This document shows, piece after piece, positions 11,450 through 24,800 of a stretch of 64,000 bases of DNA. Below the pieces are notes generated by a model. The model was not told the DNA's origin and made no database searches. It was given only the letters and a program-made list of their open reading frames with translations. This DNA is from Mytilus galloprovincialis (Eukaryota; Mollusca; Bivalvia; Mytilida; Mytilidae): NCBI RefSeq assembly GCF_965363235.1, contig NC_134847.1, positions 57,568,439-57,632,438 of the forward strand. Direction: 5' to 3'. The stretch's first letter is position 1. Each line of letters opens with the position of its first letter. The position numbers were made by a program, and so were the translations under genes.

Positions 11450-12590
11450 ATAATATTGAAAATGAGGTCTAGGTGAGATGAATATCGACCAAAAAGACCA
11501 TGAGAATGAGGTCAAAATCAGGCCAAGTAAATCCTGTCAGATAAGAATGTACACTACAATCATTGTCCATATATAGTATAGTTGACATATTTCTCAAAAC
11601 ATCGGATTGAGCTTATTACCAAAAAATCTTAAAATTGAACATTCATCCTTGAAATAAGGTCAAGGCCAAGTGAGCCCTGAAAGACATTTATACCTTGCAA
11701 CGATTTTATATATCAAACACAGTTGTCTTATTACGACCAAGGATAACAAGATAACAGAAATATACCGGACAGAAACACCAGGCTGTGGGGCATCTGTATA
11801 CAATATATGAAATATCTAGCAGTTAAATCTTCTGAATTTAAGAGATTTATAACTCAGTGGCAGGGTAGTTGAAGTAGTTGAAGTCTTAAAGATAAAGTTT
11901 TACTACAGGTATCGCAATAACATTATCAATGCTCTATGGAATTGAGACCAAAGTCAGAAAATACAAGCCAAACGGACATGTTTACTTTACATACATCAAA
12001 TATAGTTGACCGATTGATATTGGTAAACAAGAAACAGATCAAACCTTGAAATCTTAATATTACAAATGAACCATTGAAATGAGGTCAATATTTACTTAGA
12101 TGAACCTTGCCAGCCAGACATATGTATCTTACAACCATTCCATACATAATATATATTTGACCTTGTTGCTTAAAGTATCATAGAAACATTATATTAAGAG
12201 TAAATATTGAACAGTGAACCATGAAAATGAGGTCAAGGTCAGATGAACCCTGCCAGACTGACATGAACCCCTTACAACACTATACATAAAATAAAGTTGA
12301 CTTATAGAATCTTAGGAAAAAATCTTATTGCTAAAATTCAAAATTGAATTTAACTAATGAATCATGAAAATGAGGTCAAGGACAGATAATACCCGCCAGA
12401 CAGATGTGTACACCTTACAATTATCCATACACCAAACATACAAGTAATCCACCAATTGCTTGTAGTATTAGAAAAACACCAAAAACACAGACACTTAATA
12501 TTAACCAACGAACCGTGAAAATGAGGCCAAGGTCAGATGAAACCAGCCAAACTGACATGCCGAAGTAGTAATACTTTTTTCAAAAGTAAA
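11450..12590. repeat. Degenerate ~150-bp repeat field
   Basis: Variants of CATGAAAATGAGGTCAAGG recur near 11500, 11648, 11938, 12072, 12220, 12363 and 12513, each followed by a form of AGATGAACCCTGCCAGAC and then a CTTACAA-TATACA segment. Most intervals are 135-150 bp, with one double interval. This is an old tandem array that has diverged. Two related monomers lie at 7.7-8.2 kb. Confidence 0.75.
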
Positions 12591-12615
12591 TTTTTCTAGA
12601 AAACTTAAAATTTGT

Positions 12616-14680
12616 ACAGGCTATTGATCTCTATAGATGATTTACAGAAGACAAACTACTAAGGCCACTCAGCCACAGATGCATCCCAACCCAACCACAG
12701 CCCCGACAGGCTAGTATTCTCTGTGGATGATTAACAGAAGATAAACTTTTAAGGCCACTCAGTCACAGACGCCTCACAATCACAGTCCTGACAGGCTAGT
12801 GATCTCTATACATGTTTCACAGAATACAAGCTACCAAGGCCACTCAGCCACAGAGGCCTCACAACTCAACACAGTCCTGACAGGCTAGTGATCTCTATAC
12901 ATGATTCACAGAAGACAAGCTACTAAGGCCACTCAGCCACAGAGGCCTCACAACTCAACACAGTCCTGACAGGCTATGATTTACAGAAGACAAACTACTA
13001 AAGCCACTCAGCCACAGAGGCCTCCCAATTAAACACAGTCATGACAGGCTAGTGATCTCTGTAGATGATTAACAGAAGACAAACTACTAAGGCCACTCAG
13101 CCACAGAGGCCTCCCAATTAAACACAGTCATGACAGGCTAGTGATCTCTGTAGATGATCAACAGAAGACAAACTACTAAGGCCACTTAGCCACAGAGGCC
13201 TTCCAATTAAACAGTCATGACAGGCTAGTGATCTCTGTAGATGATTTACAGAAGACAAACTACTAAGGCCACTCAGCCACAGAGGCCTCACAACTCAACA
13301 CAGTCCTGACAGGCTAGTGATCTCTGTACATAATTTACAGAAGACTAACTACTAAGGCCACTCAGCCACAGAGGCCTCCCAATTAAACACAGTCATGACA
13401 GGCCAGTGATCTCTGTAGATGATTAACAGAAGACAACTTCTAAGGCCACTCAGCCACATAGGCCTTCCAATTAAACAGTCATGATAGGCTAGTGACCTCT
13501 GTAGATGATTAACAGAAGACAAACTACTAAGGCCACTCAGCCACAGAGGCCTCCCAATTAAACACAGTCATGACAGGCTAGTGATCTCTGTAGATGATTA
13601 ACAGAAGACAAAATACTAAGGCCACTCAGCCACAGAGGCCTCCCAATTAAACACAGTCATGACAGGCTAGTGATCTCTGTAGATGATTAACAGAAGACAA
13701 ACTACTAAGGCCACTCAGCCACAGAGGCCTCCCAATTAAACACAGTCATGATAGGCTAGTGATCTCTGTAGATGATTAACAGAAGACAAAATACTAAGGC
13801 CACTCAGCCACAGAGGCCTCCCAATTAAACACAGTCATGACAGGCTAGTGATCTCTGTAGAAGATTAACAGAAGACAAACTACTAAGGCCACTCAGCCAC
13901 AGAGGCCTCCCAATTAAACACAGTCATGACAGGCTAGTGACCTCTGTAGATGATTAACAGAAGACAAACTACTAAGGCCACTAGCCACAGAGGCGTCCCA
14001 ATTAAACACAGTCATGACACGCTAGTGATCTCTGCAGATGATTAACAGAAGACAAACTACTAAGGCCACTCAGCCACAGAGGCCTCCCAATTAAACACAG
14101 TCATGACAGGCTAGTGATCTCTGTAGATGATTAACAGAAGACAAACTACTAAGGCCACTTAGCCACAGAGGCCTTCCAATTAAACAGTCATGACAGGCTA
14201 GTGATCTCTGTAGATGATTTACAGAAGACAAACCACTAAGGCCACTCAGCCACAGAGGCCTCACAACTCAACACAGTCCTGACAGGCTAGTGATCTCTGT
14301 ACATAATTTACAGAAGACAAACTACTAAGGCCACTCAGCCACAGAGGCCTCCCAATTAAACACAGTCATGACAGGCTAGTGATCTCTGTAGATGATTAAC
14401 AGAAGACAAACTACTAAGGCCACTCAGCCACAGAGGCCTCCCAATTAAACACAGTCATGACAGGCTAGTGATCTCTGTAGATGATTAACAGAAGACAAAC
14501 TACTAAGGCCACTCAGCCACAGAGGCATCCCAATTAAACACAGTCATGATAGGCTAGTGATCTCTGTAGATGATTAACAGAAGACAAACTACTAAGGCCA
14601 CTCAGCCACAGAGGCCTCCCAATTAAACACAGTCATGACAGGCCAGTGATCTCTGTAGATAATTTACAGAAGACAAACTT
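12616..14680. repeat. 89-bp satellite array, about 23 units
   Basis: Unit starts of GGCCACTCAGCCACAGAGGC at 13531, 13620 and 13709 give an exact 89-bp period. Two main variants exist: one with CCCAATTAAACACAGTCATG and GTAGATGATTAAC, the other with ACAACTCAACACAGTCCTG and GTACATAATTTAC. The first units (12616-12780) are the most diverged, as expected at the edge of an array. A distinctive block of variants (CACTTAGCC unit, then second-type unit) appears at 13180 and again at 14153, 973 bp apart, which shows a higher-order duplication of about eleven units. It carries no open frame of note. Confidence 0.95.
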
Positions 14681-14689
14681 CAAAACTGT

Positions 14690-16699
14690 TCATCGTTATA
14701 TTCAACAAAACAAAATTTAATATTTTAGTTGTATCATTTTAAATATTTGTTTTATTTTCCACATATTTATAATAAATCATTTACACAATGCTGATTATGT
14801 TAACATACATGTAAGCACATTTTATTAATCAATATAAATTAATGTTTCTCTACAAAGAACTTCCAACACCCATGTACATGATCTGCCTTAAAACAAGCTA
14901 AATGAGTTATAGTCTTGACAAAAATAAAAGAAAACACAATAAATTTGTGTGATATTTAAGTCCTGAATAAGATCTCAACATCTCCTTTCTTTTGTGTAAA
15001 GTATACATACCCGTATACAATACATTGGTGTAATCTTAACATAAATTACACAAATAGGGGAGGTAATCTACTAAGTTTTTTTTTAATTCATGTAACAACT
15101 CATTACAATATTCAACAGTCTTTTCTTGAGAAAAAAAAAATTCTAGAAGGGAACGGTTCTAGAATTTATGTTTTTAGACTCAGCAATTCAACTTTGTTTG
15201 TCACTGGGTTTTAGTTAAACCTAACCAAACGAAAAGGTAGTTTGCGAATTAAGAATAATTTTATAGAATTATTTAATATTGACTGATTTTTTTTCAAAAT
15301 TGCATTTCGTTTGGAAAAATACATATTTGATTCATATAGATTAATATATAATAAACACTTCAAACCTAACAAACTCTATTCACTTTGAATATAGTCATTC
15401 AAATATATACAGTTTGTTTATATTATGCATTTTTCTATAAAAAACAAAAAAAATCACCAAAATGGGAGAACTTTTGAGGAATTCAAGTTCAACATTTTAT
15501 AAACTTATAGGCTGCTAATGTACACAAACAGAGTAACTTGTATGATATATTATTTGATCGAAACTGACCATTATGTCATATCCCATTTAAAGCTGCGCAA
15601 AGCATGCAGTAACAATAAGTTAAGAGTTAATATGTTTACCCCAACTAGACTGTTTTCCTTTGACCATTTTCATTTATTCCCTTTTGTTTATTTATCTATC
15701 AACATAATTTCTAGAGAGCACAATAAATCCAGATGGTTTTCCAAACTTTCTATTATATTTCAAGCTAAGCAAAAGAACATAAAATAAAGTCACTTTAAAA
15801 TGTATTTAAATGGATTTTTATAGATCCCTATGTTTAAAAATGACAACTGCATATAAATTTTGTTTTCTTTCCAAAACTGTTCTTGGCTATTATGCAAACA
15901 TTTTCCCTATAAAGTCTAATGTTGGTGTGAGATATAAGTATCATTTACAGATTTAAATAAATATACACCACATCTTCTGTACATTCCTACAATTGTCATA
16001 TCATTATACAAAGTAATCTTAAAAAACTCTATTTTCATACAAAAGGAATAATGTACTTTATATATAACAGATGAAAATAAAACATGGAATATTCAATAAA
16101 GGGCAAGGTATAAAAGGCAAGGCAAAGCATAGAATGCCAAAACCATAGTAAGTCTACATGACATTTTACTTGTCAAATTGTTTATCAAAAGATCTACATT
16201 TTTTCTCAGTTCCCTTATAGCTTCAAGTAGATATAATAAGACAAAATTTGATTGAAAAACTACCCATTGTAAAGTAATTTCTGGCTACATAACACATAGT
16301 TCACATAGACTTGTATTTTCATTAGTATTATAAAAAACATAAACTTTAAACTCACATTTAAACAAGACTTTCAGATAGGAATTGTTAAAATGTTAATTAA
16401 TGTATTCATTATTTGTCATTAAAGTATAACTCTTTTAATAAAAACAATGAAGACCTGAATACAATTATTGCATTTTGAATTGTCATGGACAACAGTGATT
16501 TATATGGCACATCTTTAGAACAAGCATAATTGTAAAAATTTTCAACTTAACATTGAGCTGGTGTTAAATCTGGGTACACATTTTGTCGATCCAATTTGTG
16601 TCATGAGATAAGGTGTTTCTGCTTTTTAACACTGTTTCATAAAATCATGTACAGCATCATTCTCATTCTCAGTACAACATTTTCCTAGACTATCAATAA
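14690..16699. other. Gene-free AT-rich stretch
   Basis: Very AT-rich with no convincing coding frame. A short hairpin lies at 15137-15167. Part of 14.7-18.6 kb could be a long 3' untranslated region of TOLLIP, since that gene ends at 18600 on the minus strand, but I cannot place the polyadenylation site from sequence alone. Confidence 0.4.
15137..15167. promoter_or_regulatory. Hairpin of two TTCTAGAA boxes
   Basis: AATTCTAGAA and TTCTAGAATT flank an 11-bp loop. Each arm contains the palindrome TTCTAGAA, which fits the consensus of inverted GAA units bound by heat-shock factor. It is not next to a known promoter, so a regulatory role is only a possibility. Confidence 0.25.
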
Positions 16700-16860
16700 A
16701 ATGCTTTGCAGAGCGCAGCCTGATACGACTGCAGAGGTAAAACCCTGAACAGTTGGTGCAAGTTTGGACTCAATATTCAACCTTGATATTGTTTGAACTT
16801 GGATTGTGATCAAATTTTTAAAATAATATAGGTTTCTAACACAATATTTATCTGACACAA
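16700..16860 (-). repeat. Composite repeat terminal fragment (copy D)
   Basis: Contains GCAGAGCGCAGCCTGATACG and then ACTGCAGAGG, CCCTGAACAGTTGGTGCAAG and the TTGTGATCAAATTTTTAAAA block. This is the terminal segment seen at the ends of the composite repeats near 21.57 kb and 51.03 kb. Only this end is present. Confidence 0.7.
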
Positions 16861-17368
16861 CACATACAAATAATTCTGGAATAGCCCTTAAACAATATCC
16901 TTAAATAAAAAAATGTAGATAAAACCCCAAAAAAACAGAAAAATATTTTAAGGATTCATAATTTTGCGGATGAGAATATACAATGAATTTAAAATAGAAA
17001 CAAAGATTGCAACCACACTGATCACAGTGATGAATCTCTGTCCACAATATATCAGTTTGATTACTCAAAGCAAACAGAATAATATACATCTCCACATTGT
17101 CTATATATGAATTACTTAAAACACCATGATCAAAATGTCCTTCGTCAACTACCAGTAATTTAAAAAAAAAATAACTACAGCAAGAAATATCATTTCATTA
17201 CAGTTAAACTAGTAGAGTGTGTAAGTTAAACATATTGAAATTATAAGTCTGTTTTAAGAACCAAATATTTTTTATCATAAGATATTTGTGTAACTAGATT
17301 TCCGCAGTTAAAAAATTAAAGAATAGCTCATCGAAGAATAATAATGAATAACACAACTCTTTTCTAAG

Positions 17369-17430
17369 GTAGTAAACAAAGTAGTTAACAAAGTAGTAAA
17401 CAAAGTAGTAAACAAAGTAGTAAACAAAGT
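17369..17430. repeat. 12-bp tandem repeat
   Basis: Five units of GTAGTAAACAAA or near relatives in a row. The minus-strand translation gives a YFVYYFV repeat, which is not a protein signature. Confidence 0.85.
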
Positions 17431-18599
17431 TCATATTAGTTTTAGATTCCACATAGAAAAAGGTTAACTTAATTTCCATTGCACTTTTTACACACTCTAG
17501 TAGATTAGCTGTAAAAGGAAGACAACATAATACATACAGAGTTATATATTTAGATAAAGTACTACACACAATACCTATTAATATTGATATATTAGAAATA
17601 TTGGTACACAGCTTATAAATGATTTAGCACAAATGGTAAGACTGGTGCTTTATTTTCTCACATTTTATGTTGAAAGATATCATATCTGAGGCATGTCATT
17701 TGGAACTGCAACAAGTTTCATTTAAGTATACATATAAAGTCAAAGATTACTATTCAATTACCAAAGGTACCCCTCTTACAAATTATAATTTGATGAAGCA
17801 TTTTTCATTTTTAAAATTTTATTGATATCGTTTACAATAATCTTTGATTTTGGTGTGCTTTTTATATTGTATACATGTATGTGTGAGATTTTACTTTCTT
17901 TAATTATTAAAACGATCTGAATAATGTACAATATGCACAGTATTTCCATATCTCTGTATTGTTGGACAAAAAATAGTGACCACAACCTGAATTTCACTTG
18001 ATATACAATTTCTCTATAGATATTAGATATTCTAGTTTACCTAAGAATTAGAAAACCATCACAATAATGACATAAATGTATATTGTATATCGTGATGCTT
18101 GATGCCTTGAATAATAGGAATATTTACATGTTAACCATAAAGGTTTGTGCTTACTTTGACAAATAGTAGGAGATCTAATAAGATTTCAGTATAACTCTTT
18201 ACATCTTATTTATATATATTAATAACTAACTAGAACAATTCTTCATGTTTCTTTATGAAGACTCACATTTTACATGTATTATCTTATGATTGTATAACCA
18301 TGTTAATAGGAGTATATTCTATTTTTTCTAATAAAAAACACATTCACAAAGAAATGTTTTTTAAACAATCATCTTATTTCTTAATAAAATGTGCCTATAA
18401 ATTTGAATACCGGGTAGTAAACTTTCTCAGTATTTATCCTCGAATTTTGAGAGGTTAATTCAAGTTAATAAATTTTAGCATTAAATAATTTACATTTACA
18501 ATAACAGAATTCCTACATTTGATTAACATAATGTAAGATAACAAAGATACAAATGTAGTACAGAGCATATATAAATAAACAAAAAGTACGGGAAATGTC

Positions 18600-18802
18600 C
18601 TAATCACTGTTCATCTGAAGTAATGCGTTGATTGTAGACTCTTTATTCCCTCTGTTGGCTTCCAACACTGATTTGATAACTTCTTCCTCCATATTTGGAA
18701 ATAATTCTTTGATTTGTGTTAAGTCTTCATCTGTAAAAAGTGGTCTTTGTGGCTGTTGTTGTTGTTGTAATTGCTGTGGCTGACAGGGCATTTGTTGGTA
18801 TA
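18600..18802 (-). CDS. TOLLIP: TOLLIP coding exon 7 (CUE domain)
   Basis: Residues 218-284 and a TAG stop at 18602-18600. A glutamine-rich lead-in (CAA/CAG run) is followed by the CUE domain with LFPNM and ALLQM motifs. Acceptor ATTGCAG|TA. Very close to the C-terminal end of vertebrate TOLLIP. Confidence 0.95.
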
Positions 18803-21800
18803 CTGCAATTGTTAAAATCAAATAAATAGTTTATTAGATTAGATCCAATGAATTACATAGATTTTCCAGTGAAATAAAAACCAATAATTTCAGGTTATTT
18901 TACTCCTCAGAGTCATACAACAATCGGTGTTGCCAAGACGTTGTCTATGACGTGGAATCAAAACAAATTGTGAAAACGTAGAAAAAGATATAGTTCTTTA
19001 AATTTTTTACTTTAATTTCAGAAAAAGCCATCTTTCAATGTAATAAAAAGAATAACTAAACAAAGAATTCTAATATCTAAAAATATTCAACTTGTGACAG
19101 AAAAACACTGATAATGAACTCATGCATTATTCCCATTTGTACATTGATGTGTTGTTCGGTCACACTTAGAATATTTTTTATATTTGAATTCTTCAATTAA
19201 CTATTCTATATATTAATGTTTTACTGTCATACAAATTGATGTAAATCTATTAGGTATATCATTAAAAATAAAAATAAAATTTTAATTCAAATCAATTCCA
19301 ATAATTTATGTGTCCCTTGTCATTTTTTTCTTAGCATTTCAAATATTGTTTATATATTCAATAAAATGATTCTGAGATATAAATAGATTGTAAGAATTGA
19401 ATGTGTGTTCATTGAAACTGAATTAGGATGGTAAAACTGGAGCATGATCAATGCCATTATGGGTTGTGCTTTGGCTGGTATGAAATAGATTACATAGAAC
19501 ACAATGGCAGTGTCTGTCTTGGTATATATCAGATTTATATACATATTGCACTGCTAATAAACTGCTATCCACCAGAGACCAAATATATTCATCATGGTTG
19601 ATAATAATGGTAGCATTAAAATTAGAATAAGTCTTACCAAATGTGGTTTATCACAAAATAAACTAAACATGAAAATATTATTTTTTTTAAAATATTGATT
19701 AAATGTGTTTTCTGTTTATTTTGTCATGAAATACTGTGGATTCTTTTATTTTCGTGGGTACCAATTTTGGATCAAGAAAAAGTTTCATTTTCATGGTAAG
19801 GTGATTTCCTGGCTTTGCAGAAAACCTGATAGACAATTTGTATTAAGTAGTTGAACATTAAAATTCCTGGTTAACCTGTACCCAAGATGAAACAACGAAA
19901 ATTGGTATTCAAAGAATAATAATGAATCTACAGTAAGAAACAAAAAAGATTAATGTTTGTTCTGTTTTAGTTTTCATGTTTCAAGTATAATTTTTCTCAG
20001 TCGTCTTTTTTTTAATTTATAAAACTTCTTTTGTCCCATGATATATCATACCTAATTGTGGAGCGTAGCCAGGACCTAACTGTGGAGGATAACTTGATGG
20101 GATGACTTGTACAGATTGTTGTGGATATACTACTGGCGGCTGTTCTACTTTCTACAATATCAAAACAGTAATTAAGATTTAAAAAAACTCACAACATTCT
20201 CTTGATCTTTCAAAATGTAATGTATCAAATTGTATTCAAATAAAGATCAGCAATAATAGATTGTTAATTGAACAAGGATAATTTCAAAAGTCCTTTTGAA
20301 GAGATGAGTACTTCCTGCAAAGCGGCAGCCATTGAAAATGAATTTCATTTTGCAATGAAATAAAAAGAATAAGAACGGAATAAGAAAAATATTGTCCAAA
20401 AAAAATAGTTTAGAGAAATAAGTCTTTTAATGATGTTCTTGACCTAGACTGTTACTGTAAATGTTCATCTTAAAAGATTCAAAGGTTTGAAAATGTAATC
20501 TGCAAACTTAAAACCTAATCAATAATTAAGTTAAGCAGATGAAATGCTAACAAATTATGATCCTGGTATCTTTGATAATTTATAACAGAAATATTCCTGC
20601 TACTCACTGTCATAGTCATAACTAAATTGATCATGCCTTCCTTTTCATCTCCTTGTTTACCACTAAGAGGGAACCAGTCATCAGCTGTATCCCCATTGAA
20701 TGTTGACTGTGGGATAGTGATATAGGCCCAGGCTATTCTCTCATCCATTGTTAACTGCCTCTGTATAACATCAATTTAGATGAGTAAACATGTCATAACA
20801 AAAATTAGTTTTGCAATATAAAGTTGGAATAATGGCTGATTTTATGAATGACTTTTAAAAAATAAATAAGAGAAATTGTATTGATGTAAAGTTGAAGTTG
20901 TCTCTTTTGGGAAAGGGAGGGGTCAATAATATACATTGGACTGTGAAAGCAGTTTTGCTGCATCTATTTAATATGAATGGTTCTTTTATTCTAGTTTTAA
21001 TTTTTGTTGACATTTACTCATTTAACAATATTTTTATTTACATGCATTCTTTCACTAGGTTACAAGAGCGCAATTATTTGTTTACATTTTACCGGCAGGT
21101 TTTTTACCCCAAGATGGTACTCAGAATAGAATCCTACACAGCTTCTGATTGGTTGATGCAAGAATGGAATTATATTTTATCGAAAGCTTATCCAATTAGG
21201 TTAAAAAATTGCTGAAAATAATATTTACATTTTACGAAGTATAGAAAATATCTTCCATTTCTGCACGTAGAAGCCATTAAAAATTTTCCTTTTTCTTTAA
21301 GCGAAAAAAGTAGACGTACTTTTTCAACTGCATTTTAAGTCAATTTGAGCTGCATGACCCTATATATTTTTTTGGTTGTAATGCAACACTGGCATTTCTA
21401 GTCACAGGAACTGCTACCCGTTTTTCCCTAGTTTGTGTAGTCTTCGAGAACAAAAATATGGAACACTAGTGGTACCCTATGGAAAATGCATTACAAATAA
21501 TTGCGCTCTTGTAACCACTAAAAGGCATAAAGGGGAGATAATCCATACAAGAAAATGTAATGATGTACAAACCAGAGGCTCCGCAGGGCGCAGCTTTATA
21601 CGACCGCAGAGGTTGAACTCTGAACAGTTGGGGCAAGTATGGACACAACATTCAAGCTGGATTCAGCTCTAAATTTGAATTGTGATTAAATAGTTGACAC
21701 AGCATAGGTTTCTGACACAGAATGAATGTGGTCTAATGAACTTAAAATACTTTTTTTTCCTTTGAGCAATTCACTATGCTGTTGAATATTAATCCTTTCA

Positions 21801-24800
21801 AAAAAATGTTTGAAGAAATTTCTTTTTATTTTTTTATTTATGAAATCTGAAATGAGAAAAATTTAACCCCCCCCCCCCCCCCCATTTTCTTTTTCACATC
21901 CCCCTTTCCCTTTTTCCAAAACTGATCTCAATTCAAATTTCTAATGGAGTTTGCAGATTCAGATTCAGATTCAATAGTTTATTAAAGTCTCACCACATAC
22001 AACATGATTAAAACAAAGATACAATTATAAAATTAATTATACAGTAAACATAGTTAAAACAATTAAATACATGTATGTGCCATTCTTAAAAGAATTATGA
22101 GAGACTATTAAAATACAAATAATACTTATTCATTTTATAAAAAACTACAAATACAGTAGTTAATGATATAAAATACTGTTTCTCCTTGTTAAAATGTTAT
22201 TGCAGGTTTTGGCAACAATATTACAAATATTGGTATTTTTAAACATATATATAAATTTTTCTTCATCAGACAAGTTTAAAAACATATCATTATGACACAA
22301 TATATCAATAAAAAGAGCATGTCTTAGATCTTCATACAAGGGACAATTTAAAAGTACATGTTTTTCATCCTCTAAAACATTGCAGTTAAAACAGACTCTT
22401 TCGTCTAGATTTTTTCTTTCATATCGACCAGTTTCAATTTTTAATGGTGCTACACCACATCTAAACTTTGAAAAAGCACTACGATGGCGCAGTGGCATTT
22501 TTTGTAGCAAATATTGCTCAGTGTTATAAGTATGTTTAAAAAGTTTATATGTTCTCAATTTACAACCGGTACTATATGAAAAAATTCTGGTACACCAGTC
22601 TTTTTTATATTTATCAAACATTTTCTCTTCTAACTGAGATATACTATAACTATCAAGAAAATTTTCATTTATTTTACAATATCTTTCAAAATCAAATGAT
22701 TTCAACATCTCCATAACTTTGTAGCACCAATTTTTTAATTTACAACTACCTTTCATCACTGACCATTTAAAAACTTTATAATTAATTCTATTATTGTCCA
22801 TTTTTGTACATTTGGACCAGTGTCTAAAAATATTTATCCACTGTTTAACACATGGTGGTTTCCAGCCCATGTCACCTGACACAGCATCGTTTGGGGTATA
22901 TTTACCCACACCCATGTAGAAACGCATGGCGCGATTCTGTACTGCAGTGATGCACGAGAAATCTCTCGTGCCCCAAATAGACGAGCCATAATTTATGACT
23001 GACCAAACCATCGTATCAAATAGCTTTGTGTAGATATTGTGCTGAAAACCACCATGTGCTTTACATTTAACAATAAGTAAACCTAATGCCCTACTTGCTG
23101 ACCTGGCTACAGCTTTTGCCATTAATTGGTAGTCTAAAAACTCTGTTAACAATAAACCTAAGTATTGGTAATTTGAAGCATACTCAATATTTTCATCATT
23201 TAAACTAAAATGAAAATCTGATCTGGCTATAGAAGGATTTCTAAAATGTATAATATTTGATTTTCTCAAATTTACTTTTAAACTATTATGATTACACCAT
23301 ACATTTAAAACATCTAATAATTTTTGTAAATCCTCAGCATTTTCTGCTAATAAAACTATGTCATCGGCATACAGCAAGATAGATAATTTTTCACCATCAA
23401 TATTAATACCAATGTCTAACAACTTTATATCATCAATTAAATCATTAATAAATATATTAAACATTACTGTTGACAATACACAGCCTTGTTTTAAACCAGT
23501 ATTTACATTGAACCATTCAGTCATGTTACCATTTAATCTGACACTGCATTCTACATTAGAATAAATAGCCTTTAAAGCATACATAAATTTTGTACTAACA
23601 CCCAATTTTCCTAATTTATTAAATAACAAAACTCTATCAATAGAATCATAGGCTTTCTTAAAATCAATGAAAGATACAAAAGTTGACAGCTTACATTTTT
23701 TTCTAGTTTCAATAACAGATGTTAATGTACTGATATGATCTATTGTACTTCTACCTTTAATAAACCCGTTTTGTTCATCATTTATTATATCCCTATTGTC
23801 TAACCACTCAGTTAACCTTTTATTTAAAACGCCACAATAAAGCTTATATGCACAAGGTGCTAAGGTAATACCTCTATATGATAATGGATCTCTAGGATCT
23901 GTAGTTGAACATTTAGGTATAGGAGTAATAATACCTTTGTTCCACATATTTGGAACTTTGCCAAATTTAAAACAAATATTAAACAATTTAGTTAAAGTAA
24001 AAATAACTGCATAATTTTTGCATAATTCTGCCTGAATACAATCTACACCTGGGCTTTTCCCATTTTTGGCTGCCATTGCTACCTTATAAACTTCATCAAA
24101 AGATATATAATCATCTAAATCATTACAAACAATATCATTCTTTACAATTAAATTTTCAACACCAAAATTATTGTTGTTATCTGGATCGGAATTCAACAAA
24201 CCATGAAAACTGTCTTTCCATTTTTGTAAAACATCGTCAATGTTATTTGTAACGGATCCATCACTTCGCAACACCTCATTTGGAATTTTCGATTGTCTGT
24301 CATTACCAATACCAATATTGCCTATTTTACGCCAAAATTGTCTTGGATCACTTTTGTTTAAATTTACAAGTTCCTCTTGACAACTGTGCCAATATTGTCG
24401 TTTACTTTGTTGAACTAGTTTATCAAATTCTTTTCGCTTATTAACATACATTTGTCGTAAATGTGTGTTACTGTTAACTTTGGTACAATGTAAATACTGC
24501 TTTTCTGCTAGGCATACCTGATTCCATTTTACAGTTAGTTCATCGGTCCACCATCGTTTTTTAAAGCGGCGCTTTTTGTTATTTACACTGTTCATAATTT
24601 TTATCTTTTTGTCTAATTTATCATTCATCTCATTATGTATAACATTAATAAATTCACTATATATATTATCTAATTCAACTTGAATTCCATTACAACTTTC
24701 TATATTTGCAATACATGAATTAATAAGATTAATACTATTTTCATCATTCATCCAAGTATCAGGAATATTTTTCACATTATAAACAATATGATTACTTCTA

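Noticed and set aside
12616-14680. Possible CRISPR-like array
   Set aside because: The repeats are contiguous 89-bp satellite units with no unique spacers, in a eukaryotic genome.
17294-17569. 91-residue frame with a YFVYYFV repeat
   Set aside because: Product of the 12-bp tandem repeat.
21433-21672. 79-residue frame at the end of composite repeat B
   Set aside because: Covers the repeat terminus (GCTCCGCAGGGCGCAGC) and has no domain.
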